NCBI GenBank assembly: GCA_021647315.1
Contig: JAKIUY010000013.1
Coordinates: forward strand, 1-61,962
Length of the DNA: 61,962 nt
Source: Victivallaceae bacterium
Lineage (GTDB): Bacteria > Verrucomicrobiota > Lentisphaeria > Victivallales > Victivallaceae
Reading direction: 5' to 3'
Shown here piece by piece: positions 17,203-30,980 of this stretch. How positions within the stretch are numbered: position 1 is the stretch's first letter; every line of letters starts with the position of its first letter. The notes below the pieces were generated by a model. That model searched no databases, was not told the origin of the DNA, and was given only the letters and a program-made list of their open reading frames with translations. The position numbers and the translations under genes were made by a program.

Positions 17203-18155
17203 TAGCGTTCTCCCATTTTGCGACTGACTCGGTTAAGCCACAGCTGTCCGACAATCTGAATGCAGAATGACATGGCAAGTAGAATCAGACCCAGTTCAAA
17301 CAGTGAACTCATGAAAATGCCGTCTGCTTCAGCAAAGTTATTAGCCAGAGTCGCGGCAATCGTCGTGCCGCCGGAAAAGAGTGAATATGATAGGTTCTGA
17401 CTGTTTCCGATAATAAACAGCACCGCCATGGTCTCACCCACCGCCCGGCCTAACCCGAGAAAAACAGCACCGAGCATGCCACGAGCACCATATTTCATCG
17501 TTATCCCCATTGAGACTTCCCAGGAGGTGGCTCCAGCCCCAAAAGCAGATTCTTTTAATACTGCGGGTACCATTTTAAATACATCGCGCATTACCGCGCA
17601 GATAAACGGCAGAATCATCAGTGCCAGGATTAATCCGGCAGTCAGAAAGCCAAAACCGTTATAGACATCACCGAAAACAGGTAATGATTTCAGGTGGAGG
17701 GTCTCGGCGAGAAATGGTTGAATATAATCCTGCATAAACGGGACAAATACAAACAAACCCCACATGCCGAAAATAATACTGGGGATTGCCGCCAGCAGAT
17801 CCAGCGCATAGCTGACTGGTATCTGAATACAAGGTGGTGCCGATTCTACCAGAAACATCGCGGCGATAAAACTGATTGGCACTGCGATTGCGACCGCAAT
17901 GGAGGTGGTAATCAATGTTCCGACAATTGAGGGCAGGGCGCCAAAAACATTTTTCACCGGATCCCACTCTGTGGAGATTATAAATTTAAACCCGAACTGC
18001 CTGATCGATGGCATTGAATACCAAACTAATTGGACAAAAAAAGCAACCATCAACGCGATAACCACAAATGCGGCTATCGCGGTGATGATTTTGAATACCC
18101 GATCCGATAATTCAGGCGGGATCAGATATTTCCTGCTGATAAGTTCACTTTTCAT
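17202..18155 (-). CDS. pstC: Phosphate ABC transporter permease PstC
   Basis: 317 residues, N-terminal membrane helix at about 20-45 and five more. Typical PstC segments: AIPSIIFGMWGLFVFVPFM, LALMILPFICAVMRDVF, and the coupling loop ESAFGAGATSWEVSMGITMKYGARGMLGAVFLGLGRAVGETMAVLFIIGN-type region (residues ~195-245). Inner membrane; partner of PstA. Lies 157 bp downstream of pstS without an obvious strong terminator between. Confidence 0.96.
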   Translation of the reverse strand: MKSELISRKYLIPPELSDRVFKIITAIAAFVVIALMVAFFVQLVWYSMPSIRQFGFKFIISTEWDPVKNVFGALPSIVGTLITTSIAVAIAVPISFIAAMFLVESAPPCIQIPVSYALDLLAAIPSIIFGMWGLFVFVPFMQDYIQPFLAETLHLKSLPVFGDVYNGFGFLTAGLILALMILPFICAVMRDVFKMVPAVLKESAFGAGATSWEVSMGITMKYGARGMLGAVFLGLGRAVGETMAVLFIIGNSQNLSYSLFSGGTTIAATLANNFAEADGIFMSSLFELGLILLAMSFCIQIVGQLWLNRVSRKMGER

Positions 18156-18312
18156 ATTTTTTGTTGATTTTATCTAGTGTGGTTTTTAGGCACTGATTGA
18201 AAAGGTTTTTTGGCTCAGCTAAAACAATCAGTTAATTTTACCACTTGAGGTTGTTTTTAGCTTTGCTCTTTACGCTCGGAGAACGCAAGCTACCAACATC
18301 AAATTATAACGA

Positions 18313-19353
18313 TTATTTGTAGACAGCAACGCCGTTAGCTTTAATCTCTTTAGCCCACATCTGCTTGACCATCTTAACAATACTCGCGGGCATCGGCACA
18401 TAAGACATTCTAGTCGCTGCGGTTGCTCCCTGGGAGTAACACCATTCGAAATATTTCAGCATTGTTTTTGCCTTGGCGGCATTCTGCTGCTGTTTGTAAA
18501 TCAGAATATATGTAACACCGGTAATCGGCCATGAACCATCACCAGGTTGATCTGTCAGCACCATATAATATCCAGGCGCGTTATTCCAATCGGCGTTAGC
18601 TCCGGCAGTCTGAAAGGCTTTGATGCTTGGCCCGATAAATTTACCTGCTTTGTTTTTGATTGTAGTAGTTGACAATTTAGCTTCAATTGCATAAGTATAT
18701 TCAACATAACCAATAGAACCTTTGATGCGTTTGACATTACCGCTGACTCCGGGATTTTTCTGTCCTCCAAGTCCTACCGGCCATTTTACTGCTTTACCAG
18801 TTCCAACCTGATTTTTCCAGTTAGCAGAAACTTTGCTCAGGTAGTTAGTGAAAATCCACGTGGTTCCTGAACCATCTGAACGATGTACAACTGTAATTGG
18901 GATGCCTGGTAGAGTTATTCCTAGATTCAGTGACAGAATCGCCGGATCATTCCATTTTTTAATTTTGCCGAGAAAAATGTCACCGATAGTTTTGCCATCA
19001 AGTTTCAGTTGGTTCGTTTTGATCCCTGGAATATTAATGACAACTACTACTCCGCCCATTAACATCGGGAACTGTACTATGCCATGTTTATCCAGATCAG
19101 CTTTTTTTAACGGCTTGTCAGAGGCTCCGAAATTAACTGTCTTACCTTTTATTTGCCGAATTCCGGCGCCTGATCCGACTGACTGATAGTTTACTCTGGT
19201 TCCTGTAGCTTTTTTATAGCTGTAGGTCCAGACCCGATAGACCGGTGCCGGGAATGATGCTCCAGCTCCATTGATTACGGCTGCCTTGGCAACTACTCCG
19301 CCAAGTCCCATGATTACAGTTAAAACTGCCGCGATTGTTAATTTCTTTTTCAT
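18313..19353 (-). CDS. pstS: Phosphate ABC transporter substrate-binding protein PstS
   Basis: 346 residues; signal peptide MKKKLTIAAVLTVIMGLGGVVAKA. Phosphate-binding elements of the family are visible: GAGASFPAPVY at the mature N-terminus, VNYQSVGSGAGIRQI, VNFGASDKPL, TVVHRSDGSGTTWIFTNYL and GSIGYVEYTYA. Periplasmic receptor delivering phosphate to PstCAB. First gene of the pst operon; two tandem palindromes lie 39-88 bp upstream of the start codon and are candidate operators. An AAGGAG site precedes the ATG. Confidence 0.96.
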   Translation of the reverse strand: MKKKLTIAAVLTVIMGLGGVVAKAAVINGAGASFPAPVYRVWTYSYKKATGTRVNYQSVGSGAGIRQIKGKTVNFGASDKPLKKADLDKHGIVQFPMLMGGVVVVINIPGIKTNQLKLDGKTIGDIFLGKIKKWNDPAILSLNLGITLPGIPITVVHRSDGSGTTWIFTNYLSKVSANWKNQVGTGKAVKWPVGLGGQKNPGVSGNVKRIKGSIGYVEYTYAIEAKLSTTTIKNKAGKFIGPSIKAFQTAGANADWNNAPGYYMVLTDQPGDGSWPITGVTYILIYKQQQNAAKAKTMLKYFEWCYSQGATAATRMSYVPMPASIVKMVKQMWAKEIKANGVAVYK

Positions 19354-19391
19354 TGTTCTTTACTCCTTAAATAATACGTTTACTTGATTTT

Positions 19392-19441
19392 AAACCATGT
19401 TTCCCATGATTTACAATATCAAACCATGCCTTTCATGATTT
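19392..19441 (-). promoter_or_regulatory. Tandem palindromic operator candidate upstream of pstS
   Basis: Two 21-bp copies of the dyad AAAYCATG-N5-CATGRTTT at 19392-19412 and 19421-19441, 29 bp apart start to start (close to three helical turns). Seen only here in the window. The spacing and position, just upstream of the phosphate-starvation operon, fit an operator pair for a regulator such as PhoB or another dimeric factor; it does not match the E. coli PHO box. Confidence 0.55.
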
Positions 19442-19616
19442 GTTATTATAAAGATAACTCACAACTATTAGGTTTATGTTAGGTAATAATTAAGAATAGA
19501 ATAAATTTCACCTTTAGTCCTATGCGTCCCATAGAACTCATACCCCCAGATTCAGAAAACCTTACCTCGGTGTAAAGTTTGAGATTAACTGAAGTGTTAT
19601 CAGAGGAAACTGTTAA

Positions 19617-19698
19617 TGACACCTTTATTCGCAGCCGGGAGGCTGCTCCCACCTTAAATGTGGGAGCGACGTCCTCGTCGCGAATTGTTTTGGTGTCA
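19617..19698. repeat. Inverted REP pair (BIME-like), 82 bp
   Basis: GGTGGGAGC-AGCC-tccc-GGCT-GC on one strand faces GTGGGAGC-GACG-tcct-CGTC-GC on the other, separated by TTAAAT, all inside outer arms TGACACC / GGTGTCA. The two inner stems differ by compensating changes. The GTGGGAGCGAC unit recurs in the Rhs gene (52211, 52907). Confidence 0.7.
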
Positions 19699-20302
19699 TC
19701 TCTATTTCCTACAGATCAAGATTTCTGAAATTCTCCCATTTTTTTTTGTTTTCAGCGTGCCTATAGCTATTTTGCTGCGGTTTAGTACTTTAGGCTTGCC
19801 ACTGCAGTTCAGTATCGATCAGCGGGTAATAAAAAACGCTGAAAAAAGCCCGATTCGACTTGCGAAAAAATGAACCACTGCTAGATTAAGGGCTCGTTAA
19901 AAGAACCGGCGCATTGAGCTGAAAACGTTAACGTAAAAAGATTAAAATTTATTCCGATCTGATTTGCAAAATAATGAAACGGTGGTAGATTTAAAGTTCT
20001 GTCTTTCATCTCCGGATGCGGGGCGGAAATAAAAGATTGAAAATATCTGCAAGCGGGTTTGTAAAAGCCCCCGGGTATGATAAATTTAATCCTTTGCCGC
20101 AACTGAAAAGTTGTACCCGGCATGCGGGCTGAGTTGAGAGATTCGGTTCCTTTTTTTTGCCGGAGCTGATTGAAAATTGAACAGTATAATGTATTCCGAG
20201 TTAGAAAGAAAAACTTTGAGAAACTATTCTATTTTATAGGGTAGTCTCTGCACAAGCGATTCGTATATATAAAATTCAGTGTTAAAACTGATTAAATTTT
20301 TT
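19699..20302. other. Leader and promoter region of the rRNA operon
   Basis: No gene seen. A TATAAT at 20185-20190 lies about 115 bp before 16S, but I could not pair it with a well-spaced -35 box. The rest of the pstS-16S gap (19442-19616) holds nothing I recognise. Confidence 0.4.
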
Positions 20303-21822
<1,520 letters not shown>

Positions 21823-22036
21823 TTAAGGAGTACCGGTTCAGAAGGCATAACAAACCCCTTTTGATATCGGGACGGATAAACTCCGGATTTATATATATTG
21901 TATAAATTTGGATGTGGGTGATGGTGACATCACCAAGGAATACATTGTACTGTTCAGCTTTCAGAAGCTAAGTGTTGATATAAAAATCATATTGTGATGT
22001 TGAATTTCCGGACTGCGGTTCGTATTTTGGTAACAT

Positions 22037-22113
22037 GGGGCTGTAGCTCAGTTGGCTAGAGCGCCAGCTTTGCAAGCTGGATGTCCAGGGTTCGAGTCCC
22101 TGTAGCTCCACCA
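22037..22113 (+). tRNA. tRNA-Ala (UGC)
   Basis: Cloverleaf with acceptor GGGGCTG / TAGCTCC, anticodon stem CCAGC-TTTGCAA-GCTGG (anticodon TGC), T-arm CAGGG-TTCGAGT-CCCTG and encoded CCA. In the 16S-23S spacer. Confidence 0.98.
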
Positions 22114-22137
22114 TTTTCAGCAGTTGAGGAATCCGAC

Positions 22138-22214
22138 GGGCGTATAGCTCAGTTGGTTAGAGCGCGTCCCTGATAAGGACGAGGTCCCTGGTTCAAGTCC
22201 AGGTACGCCCACCA
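22138..22214 (+). tRNA. tRNA-Ile (GAU)
   Basis: Acceptor GGGCGTA / TACGCCC, anticodon loop CTGATAA (GAT), CCA encoded. It follows tRNA-Ala, so the spacer order is Ala-Ile rather than the commoner Ile-Ala. Confidence 0.98.
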
Positions 22215-22419
22215 TTAACGGGGTACCGGGCGGGAGCAGCGGAATTTCTCATTATATCACACAAAACATTTTATCTGCTGCATTTATGCGGCGATGAAGC
22301 GGAAACTCAGGTTTCCGGTGTTAATTGACAATTGAAGAAGAATAAGTATATAGAGTCAAATATACCGCAAGTAAAAAATAACAACTTTGCTTGAGAACAG
22401 AAATAACAAATTTTCTGGT

Positions 22420-25371
<2,952 letters not shown>

Positions 25372-25570
25372 TTTTTCTCTTACGCCAGCAATGGCACAAG
25401 TGAAAAAGGTTTATTAAGCAACATACGTTGTTATCAAAATCTTGCAATCTATTTACTCCATATACTTACCTTCTTCGGTTTTTCAGCTCTTCACTTTACG
25501 GTGGACGGCAAAAGAACTGAAGGATACCCTACGGTACTTCTTTATTGTATATAGAGTCTAACGACTTTTT

Positions 25571-25686
25571 TTCCGGTGTCCATAGCGGGGTTGAAACACT
25601 CGTTCCCTTCCCGAACACGTCAGTTAAGGACCCCTGCGGCGATGGTACTGCACAGTTGAGTGCGGGAGAGTAGCACGATGCCGGGA
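25571..25686 (+). rRNA. rrf: 5S ribosomal RNA
   Basis: About 116 nt. Terminal stem TTCCGGTG / TGCCGGGA, internal CGAACACGTCAGTTAAG loop typical of 5S. The 200-nt spacer after 23S has no tRNA. Confidence 0.95.
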
Positions 25687-25697
25687 TTTATTTTTTA

Positions 25698-25740
25698 AGA
25701 GCACTCAGTGAAGCATCTTCACTGAGTGCTCTTTTTTTTT
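25698..25740 (+). terminator. Strong terminator of the rRNA operon
   Basis: Perfect 16-bp stem AGAGCACTCAGTGAAG / CTTCACTGAGTGCTCT closing on CAT, followed by nine T residues. Confidence 0.95.
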
Positions 25741-25763
25741 GCCAGGCGTCAGCCTGATAGCTG

Positions 25764-25795
25764 CCGCTTCAAACTCCGTTCGCTGCGGAAGCGGG
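25764..25795. repeat. Dispersed hairpin repeat (CCGCTTC...GAAGCGG type)
   Basis: CCGCTTCAAACTCCG ttcgctg CGGAAGCGGG; related to 2322-2360 and 36268-36303. Confidence 0.55.
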
Positions 25796-25944
25796 AAACA
25801 ATGCGGGAGCCCGGCATCTAAATTTATTACCGCAGTCCGCCTGTTCAGGTGCCGGGGCGGCGAATAATACTGGAGAATGGGTCTTATTATGGGAGTTATG
25901 TGGCGGAGTCGCCACTGATAGGTCGGTTCTGTCCACCGCGTCCA

Positions 25945-28053
25945 TTACACTGCAGCAAGCGAGATTCGTTTGCGTTTTATATCGATGTCAATTATCTTCA
26001 CTGATATTTTCTGGTTGACTTTTACTATATCGTTGGGATCTTTGACAAAAGTATCAGCCAGCTGACTGATATGGCAAAGTCCATCCTGGTGAACGCCTAT
26101 ATCAATAAAAGCCCCGAATGCGGTGACATTGGTCACAATTCCGGGCAAAGTCATTCCGGGCACTAAATCTTCAATTCGATGTACTTCGTCTGAGAAAGCA
26201 AACAGTTCAAATTCCGCCCGGGGATCACGGCCCGGTTTTTCCACCTCCATAACAATATCTTTTAAGGTCGGCAGGCCTACTTCAGCGTCAATATAGTCAT
26301 TGAGCTTGATGTTTTTGCATAACTCTGGAACTCCGATCAGGGTTTTTATTGTTTTCCCCATAGATTCAGCCATTCTTTTTACCAGTGAATAACGTTCTGG
26401 ATGAACTCCGGTATTGTCCAGCGGGTTGACACTATTTGCGATTCTCAGAAAACCAGCAGCCTGTTCAAAAGTTCTTGCCCCAAGCTTGGGCACCTTTTTC
26501 AATTCTGAGCGTTTAGTAAAAGAACCATACAGGTTTCTGTAATTAACAATATTTTCCGCCACTTGAGGTCCAATTCCCGCAACTGAAGTTAATAATTGAA
26601 TACTGGCTGAATTTAATTCAACTCCGACCTTATTCACAGAAAAGGAGACGACATCATCTAGTGCAATCTTCAGTTTTCTCTGATCAACATCGTGCTGATA
26701 CTGCCCGACACCAATCGATTTGGGATCAATTTTAACCAATTCAGCAAGTGGATCCTGTAAACGCCGCCCTATCGAGACCGCTCCTCTAACCGTTATGTCA
26801 TAGTCTGGAAATTCATCTCTGGCAACTTGGCTGGCTGAATAAATTGACGCTCCACTCTCATTTACAGCAATAACCGGAACATTGAGCTTTAAATTATTGA
26901 TAAATGCCTCAGTTTCACGTCCAGCGGTTCCATTACCGACTGCAATCGCTTCAATATTTGCTTCTTTTACTAGTGTTGCTATTTTTTTAGCCGCAGTATC
27001 GCTGTTTTTATCGAAAGGAAAAATGGTAAATGTATCTAACAATTTGCCCTGTTTATCGAGGACGACTGTCTTGCAGCCTGTTCTGAAGCCCGGATCGATG
27101 GCAATAATGCACTTCTGCCCCAAGGGCGGTGCCAGCAATAATTCAGTTAAATTAGCGGAAAATACTTCAATTGCTCTGTTATGAGCAATCTCAAGCGCAT
27201 TTTTTAATGTTTCAGACTCTAGTGATGGCGCACAGAGCCTTTTATATGAATCTGTAATGGCGGCTGAAATTATAGATTTATAGGGTGAATGATTGTTACC
27301 CATTATAATGTGCCTGATATTTGCCACTGCCCGTTCTTCATCTGGCAACGCATGAACTCTGAGAAAACCCTCGTTTTCACCTCGCAATATTGCCAGCAAC
27401 CGATGGGAAGGTACTTTTTCGAGACGTCCCTGAAAATCAAAATAATTTTTGAATTTTATCGCTTCAGTTTTTTTCTTGATAATCACTTTTGCCGTTAAAA
27501 TTGCCTGCTTGGTAAATTGATTTCTTAGTGAATAGCGCACTTCAGTATGTTCACTGACCATTTCAGCGATAATGTCGGAAATGCCTTGTTCAACGGTATC
27601 AATATCAGGCAATTTTTTCGCCGGATTAATATAAGAATTCAAGTCAATCCTGGCTGAGGTCTGGGTTAAAATCTGTTCTGCCGGCACTTTCAGCCCCTGT
27701 TCAATGGCAACACTTGCTCGCGACTTTTTTTTCTGTTTATATGGGAGATAAAGATCTTCCAGTTCTATTAAAGTTTCAACTTTGGCAATTTTTGCACTTA
27801 GTTCAGTTGATAAAAGTTCACGTTCCATGAGCGACTTTAATATGGCAATTTTACGTTTTCCAATTTTTTCATAGGTGATAAGTAAATCACGTATAGTCTG
27901 AATGGCAACTTCATCGAGTGAGCCGGTTTTCTCTTTTCGGTAACGGGCAATAAAAGGAATTGTGGCTTTGTCGGCAAGCAGATCAATGACGGCTTTTACC
28001 TGGACGTGAGCAATGCCGCTGTTTTTTGCGATTATTTCGATATATTTATTCAT
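25945..28053 (-). CDS. tex: Tex family RNA-binding transcription accessory protein
   Basis: 702 residues with the full Tex layout: N-terminal helical region (TIPFIARYRKEKTGSLDEVAI), YqgF/RuvC-like domain starting IIAIDPGFRTGCKTVVLD (about residue 315), helix-hairpin-helix segment LLTSVAGIGPQVAENIVNYR (about 490), and a C-terminal S1 domain VPGMTLPGIVTNVTAFGAFIDIGVHQDGLCHISQL (about 630-700, given as a region). Cytoplasmic nucleic-acid binding factor influencing transcription. Single-gene unit downstream of the rRNA operon, convergent with it. AAGGA upstream of ATG. The C-terminus is slightly short but S1 is complete. Confidence 0.95.
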   Translation of the reverse strand: MNKYIEIIAKNSGIAHVQVKAVIDLLADKATIPFIARYRKEKTGSLDEVAIQTIRDLLITYEKIGKRKIAILKSLMERELLSTELSAKIAKVETLIELEDLYLPYKQKKKSRASVAIEQGLKVPAEQILTQTSARIDLNSYINPAKKLPDIDTVEQGISDIIAEMVSEHTEVRYSLRNQFTKQAILTAKVIIKKKTEAIKFKNYFDFQGRLEKVPSHRLLAILRGENEGFLRVHALPDEERAVANIRHIIMGNNHSPYKSIISAAITDSYKRLCAPSLESETLKNALEIAHNRAIEVFSANLTELLLAPPLGQKCIIAIDPGFRTGCKTVVLDKQGKLLDTFTIFPFDKNSDTAAKKIATLVKEANIEAIAVGNGTAGRETEAFINNLKLNVPVIAVNESGASIYSASQVARDEFPDYDITVRGAVSIGRRLQDPLAELVKIDPKSIGVGQYQHDVDQRKLKIALDDVVSFSVNKVGVELNSASIQLLTSVAGIGPQVAENIVNYRNLYGSFTKRSELKKVPKLGARTFEQAAGFLRIANSVNPLDNTGVHPERYSLVKRMAESMGKTIKTLIGVPELCKNIKLNDYIDAEVGLPTLKDIVMEVEKPGRDPRAEFELFAFSDEVHRIEDLVPGMTLPGIVTNVTAFGAFIDIGVHQDGLCHISQLADTFVKDPNDIVKVNQKISVKIIDIDIKRKRISLAAV

Positions 28054-28095
28054 TGAAGTAAATTCCTTCCAGCTTAAAGTATAAATGAATTAAAA

Positions 28096-28189
28096 GTAAC
28101 CGTTAAGCTTAGCAATTAAGGCTGCCACGTGTCGTGTTCCGCAACGTGGTCACGTGAAAAGTCTGCAATAAAACAAGCTAAACGATTAC
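28096..28189. mobile_element. MITE-like element, copy 1 (94 bp) with 8-bp target duplication
   Basis: Ends are inverted repeats GTAACCGTTAAGCTTAG (left) and GTAATCGTTTAGCTTGT (right, read inward). Flanks are an exact 8-bp duplication AATTAAAA (28088-28095 and 28190-28197). Core contains CCACGT...ACGTGG palindromic material. The second copy at 40634-40798 shares both ends but has a different core. No coding capacity, so it would be moved in trans. Confidence 0.85.
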
Positions 28190-28306
28190 AATTAAAAAAC
28201 TACTCATAATGGGTATAACATTAAATTTTACTATATCACACAAATATGATAATGCCTATATAGAGGTCTGAAATTTTAAACAGCCAAGACCAAATATGTT
28301 GTAAAA

Positions 28307-28582
28307 ATGGAGCAGTGGGGTTTGGATAGGCTATTAAACAGTAAAATTCCGGTTATAATTCAGGCTGAACTGAAACGTGACTCAGGTGTCGACCCGCGTT
28401 ACGCCAAGCAACGGGGCTGGACGCCGGGAATTTTATATGCAATTATTTTTTGCGGCAGGGCAGAAGATGATAAAGTAAAGATCATAGACCCTTCAGTAGG
28501 TCGCGAACAATGGCGTATTGAAGGAATCAAAACCTTATGGCACGGTAAAGTAATTTACCTTGACCAGGATCAAGATTTTTAG
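28307..28582 (+). pseudogene. Fragment resembling the C39-like peptidase fold, catalytic residues absent
   Basis: 91 residues. EQWGLDRLLNSKIPVIIQAEL followed by KVKIIDPSVGREQWRIEGIKTLW resembles the second half of C39-like double-glycine-type cysteine peptidases (PVI... then GYD...V.I.DPS.GR). The catalytic Cys half is missing and the region where the active-site His of ...HYVVV should be reads GILYAIIF. No clear ribosome site. Probably a remnant; could also be a small unknown protein. Weak family call by eye. Confidence 0.45.
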
Positions 28583-28648
28583 CTAATGATTCACACAAAA
28601 ACAGAGCTATTTATTTTGTAATTTTTAGCGGGAATTGAGGAGAAATAT

Positions 28649-28725
28649 TGGTGGGCGATGAGGGACTTGAACCCCCGACAACTTGGGTGTAAACCAAGCG
28701 CTCTAGCCAACTGAGCTAATCGCCC
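28649..28725 (-). tRNA. tRNA-Val (UAC)
   Basis: Minus strand: acceptor GGGCGAT / ATCGCCC, anticodon stem CTTGG-TTTACAC-CCAAG (anticodon TAC), T-arm GGGGGTTCAAGTCCCTC, encoded CCA. Confidence 0.97.
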
Positions 28726-28979
28726 GTAAAGTAAAACTTTCGAGTTTGCAAGATACTCATTTTTATAGAATATACAAGCAAAATTGTAAAAATAAAGTGA
28801 AATTTATAGTAAGAGTTACCTTTAACGGTTTATTTTAGGATAAATCGCTGTTATATTGGTAAGAGAGGTAGTCGTAAAAACTTCCATGGCTTTTTCATTT
28901 TGCCCATTAATGTAGATAAATATAGATAGCTTAAGCGACATTAAAGACAATTTGCAACGGAAATAAAATTGGGTATTTT

Positions 28980-30533
28980 ATGCATAACAGGGCGACGAGA
29001 AAATTTATTGACAAAGTACGGGCAAGTTTGAATCTGCAGGTGGCAGTTGATGAATTTGCTAATGCATTGTTGATTTGCGGCTGCGGTCTGGCTATTGTCG
29101 GCCTGCTGTTTATTATCCGTGGTCATAGTGTTGAATTGCCTTACCTTATTATTCCCCCAGTTGTCGCTCTGTTGTTTATGTTCATAAGCTATCGTAGAAA
29201 GCGTTATGATGTGGAACAGGCCGCCGCTTATTCAGATTCGCACTTTGCGCTGAATGATGCACTGGTGTCTCTGCTTGATTTTGAACGTCAGCCTGTTGTC
29301 GATGGTTTTCATAAGGTGCATTTTTCTGTCACTGAAACCGTATGTATTGCGGTCGATCTGGAGCGTTTACAGTTGCGTTTACCGTGGCGTAAACTTATTC
29401 TCAGTTGTCTGGCGGGAGTTCTTGGACTGATTCTGGCAACTTTGGATGATTCACCTGCGATTGTCGATGCTTTAAACCGTAAACAGCAAACCGTTGAACT
29501 GAGTGAGAAGATTAATCGTGATTTGCGGAAAGAACTTAAAACACTGGAGAAAAAGCTGTCGCCGGCAGAGAAGAAATTATTGAAAGCGTCTAAACTTGAC
29601 AAACTTGTCACTGATCTGAAGCCTCGGGGTAAATTCAAAGATGCGATGCGCCAATATGCAAAACTGGAAAAAGTGCTTAACAGATTATCAGCCAGCCAAG
29701 AGTTGAAAGGTAATCGTCAGTTACTGCATGAGATAGCCCGTCAGCTGTTGAAAGATCGCAAGACTAGAAAACTGGGACAACGTTTCAGTCGTGGTGAATA
29801 TCGGCGGGCTGCGGAGAATATTAAAGAACTTAAGCATTCAGGTGATAAGCAAAAAAATCTAGAACAGTTAAAGCAAGTCCTGGATAAAATGAAGCAAGTG
29901 GCCAAGCAGCTGATTGGTAACGACAGTAAGCTTAAAGACAGGTTAAATACTCTGAAAGAGGCAATAGATAAATATGATAAGGCCATGCAGCAACAAGCTA
30001 ATAAACCTGACAGTGCCGCTAAGGAGAACCTATCCAATGAGAGTCAGAATGCGGAAGAGCAACTGGACAACTTGTCAGAAGCGCTGGAACAACAACAGGT
30101 GGCGGAAGATTTTATTGGTAAATTGATGAAGATGCGCAGTGCCATGCAGAAGGCGCAACAGAAAATGCGTGGTATGCAGAGTGGCGCAGGGATGCTGGGA
30201 CAGGTTGGGATACCGGGTCGGGGTAACGAGAAGAAACCTGGGGTTGGTCCTGGGATTGGTTCTGCTACTGTATGGAATCGCCGTGAGGCTGGAGATGAGA
30301 TATCAGCGAAGGGGAAGATAAGCAAAATAAGTGGACAGCAAGGCCGCGGAGCATCGCGGAAAAATATTGAAAGCGCCGCTAGTGGCAGTGCAGTCTCCCG
30401 GCGTGTTAATCAACAGATCAGTGGCGATTTCAATTATAAGGTGGAAGAGTTCATTAAACGCAATGATGTTCCGGCGGGTATGAAAGAGGGCGTTAAGCAG
30501 TATTTTAATGATTTACATCAGGATGATAGGTAA
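28980..30533 (+). CDS. Membrane-anchored coiled-coil protein next to MoxR (DUF4175-like)
   Basis: 517 residues. Two N-terminal membrane helices (about 27-45 and 51-68), a third near 137-157 (LILSCLAGVLGLILATL), then a long Lys/Glu/Gln-rich coiled coil (170-400) presumably outside the cytoplasm, a Gly-rich linker (GIPGRGNEKKPGVGPGIG) and a C-terminal helix YKVEEFIKRNDVPAGMKEGVKQYF. Such proteins sit in MoxR/DUF58/VWA clusters of PVC and Bacteroidetes-type bacteria and may help a MoxR-dependent envelope process; the family call is from layout, not strong motifs. A 93-bp repeat begins 8 bp after the stop. Confidence 0.55.
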   Translation: MHNRATRKFIDKVRASLNLQVAVDEFANALLICGCGLAIVGLLFIIRGHSVELPYLIIPPVVALLFMFISYRRKRYDVEQAAAYSDSHFALNDALVSLLDFERQPVVDGFHKVHFSVTETVCIAVDLERLQLRLPWRKLILSCLAGVLGLILATLDDSPAIVDALNRKQQTVELSEKINRDLRKELKTLEKKLSPAEKKLLKASKLDKLVTDLKPRGKFKDAMRQYAKLEKVLNRLSASQELKGNRQLLHEIARQLLKDRKTRKLGQRFSRGEYRRAAENIKELKHSGDKQKNLEQLKQVLDKMKQVAKQLIGNDSKLKDRLNTLKEAIDKYDKAMQQQANKPDSAAKENLSNESQNAEEQLDNLSEALEQQQVAEDFIGKLMKMRSAMQKAQQKMRGMQSGAGMLGQVGIPGRGNEKKPGVGPGIGSATVWNRREAGDEISAKGKISKISGQQGRGASRKNIESAASGSAVSRRVNQQISGDFNYKVEEFIKRNDVPAGMKEGVKQYFNDLHQDDR

Positions 30534-30540
30534 TTTATTA

Positions 30541-30633
30541 TATACCCATTATGGGTAGTTTTTAGTTAGTTTATCTGGCAAATTAAGCTCAAATGTACAG
30601 AATAAAAGTTTAAAATTCAACCTAAACGAGTAT
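30541..30633 (+). repeat. 93-bp dispersed repeat, copy 2
   Basis: Almost identical to 4358-4450 across the full 93 bp, from TATACCCATTATGGGTAG to AACCTAAACGAGTAT. It lies immediately after the coiled-coil gene and before moxR. Confidence 0.9.
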
Positions 30634-30980
30634 ATATTTGTTGAGGTTGAACCTCAGCCTAATATGAAATGTGTCGTTGGCACAGAAAAACAGTTTTTTT
30701 AGCCGAGTTTGGGTTCAGCGTTTCCGGGTGAACCATATGCTGGTCTGACGACCAGCGCTCTCAGGGGGGATAGATGCCGGTCTGACAACCAGTGCTCCCA
30801 GGGGGAAGAGGTTTTGTGGAAAGGCTATGAAAAGATTTATGCTGGATGAATCTAGTGGTAAAATCCGGTTTTGACTGGAAAAAGTTGCAAGTAGCAAGTA
30901 GTTTTAACTAAATGAGGTAATTATTGTATCTGTCGCTATGCTCGTGTAGGCAAGTACCTCAAATACAAAAGAGAGAAAAT
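30634..30980. repeat. Tandem REP-like repeats before moxR
   Basis: No gene. Two ~31-bp direct repeats (TGCYGGTCTGACRACCAGYG...CAGGGGG) at 30738-30769 and 30775-30805, each containing a GGTC-tga-GACC-type hairpin, and TGAGGTTGAACCTCA near 30639. A motif CTGTCGCTATGCTCG near 30931 recurs at 44350 (CTGTCGCTACGCTCG). Confidence 0.6.

Noticed and set aside
19881..20123. 80-codon minus-strand ORF before the rRNA operon
   Set aside because: No ribosome site, no recognisable features; sits in the rrn leader region.
20170..20190. Sigma-70 promoter of the rRNA operon at TTGAAA/TATAAT
   Set aside because: The hexamers are only 9 bp apart; no other well-spaced -35 was found.
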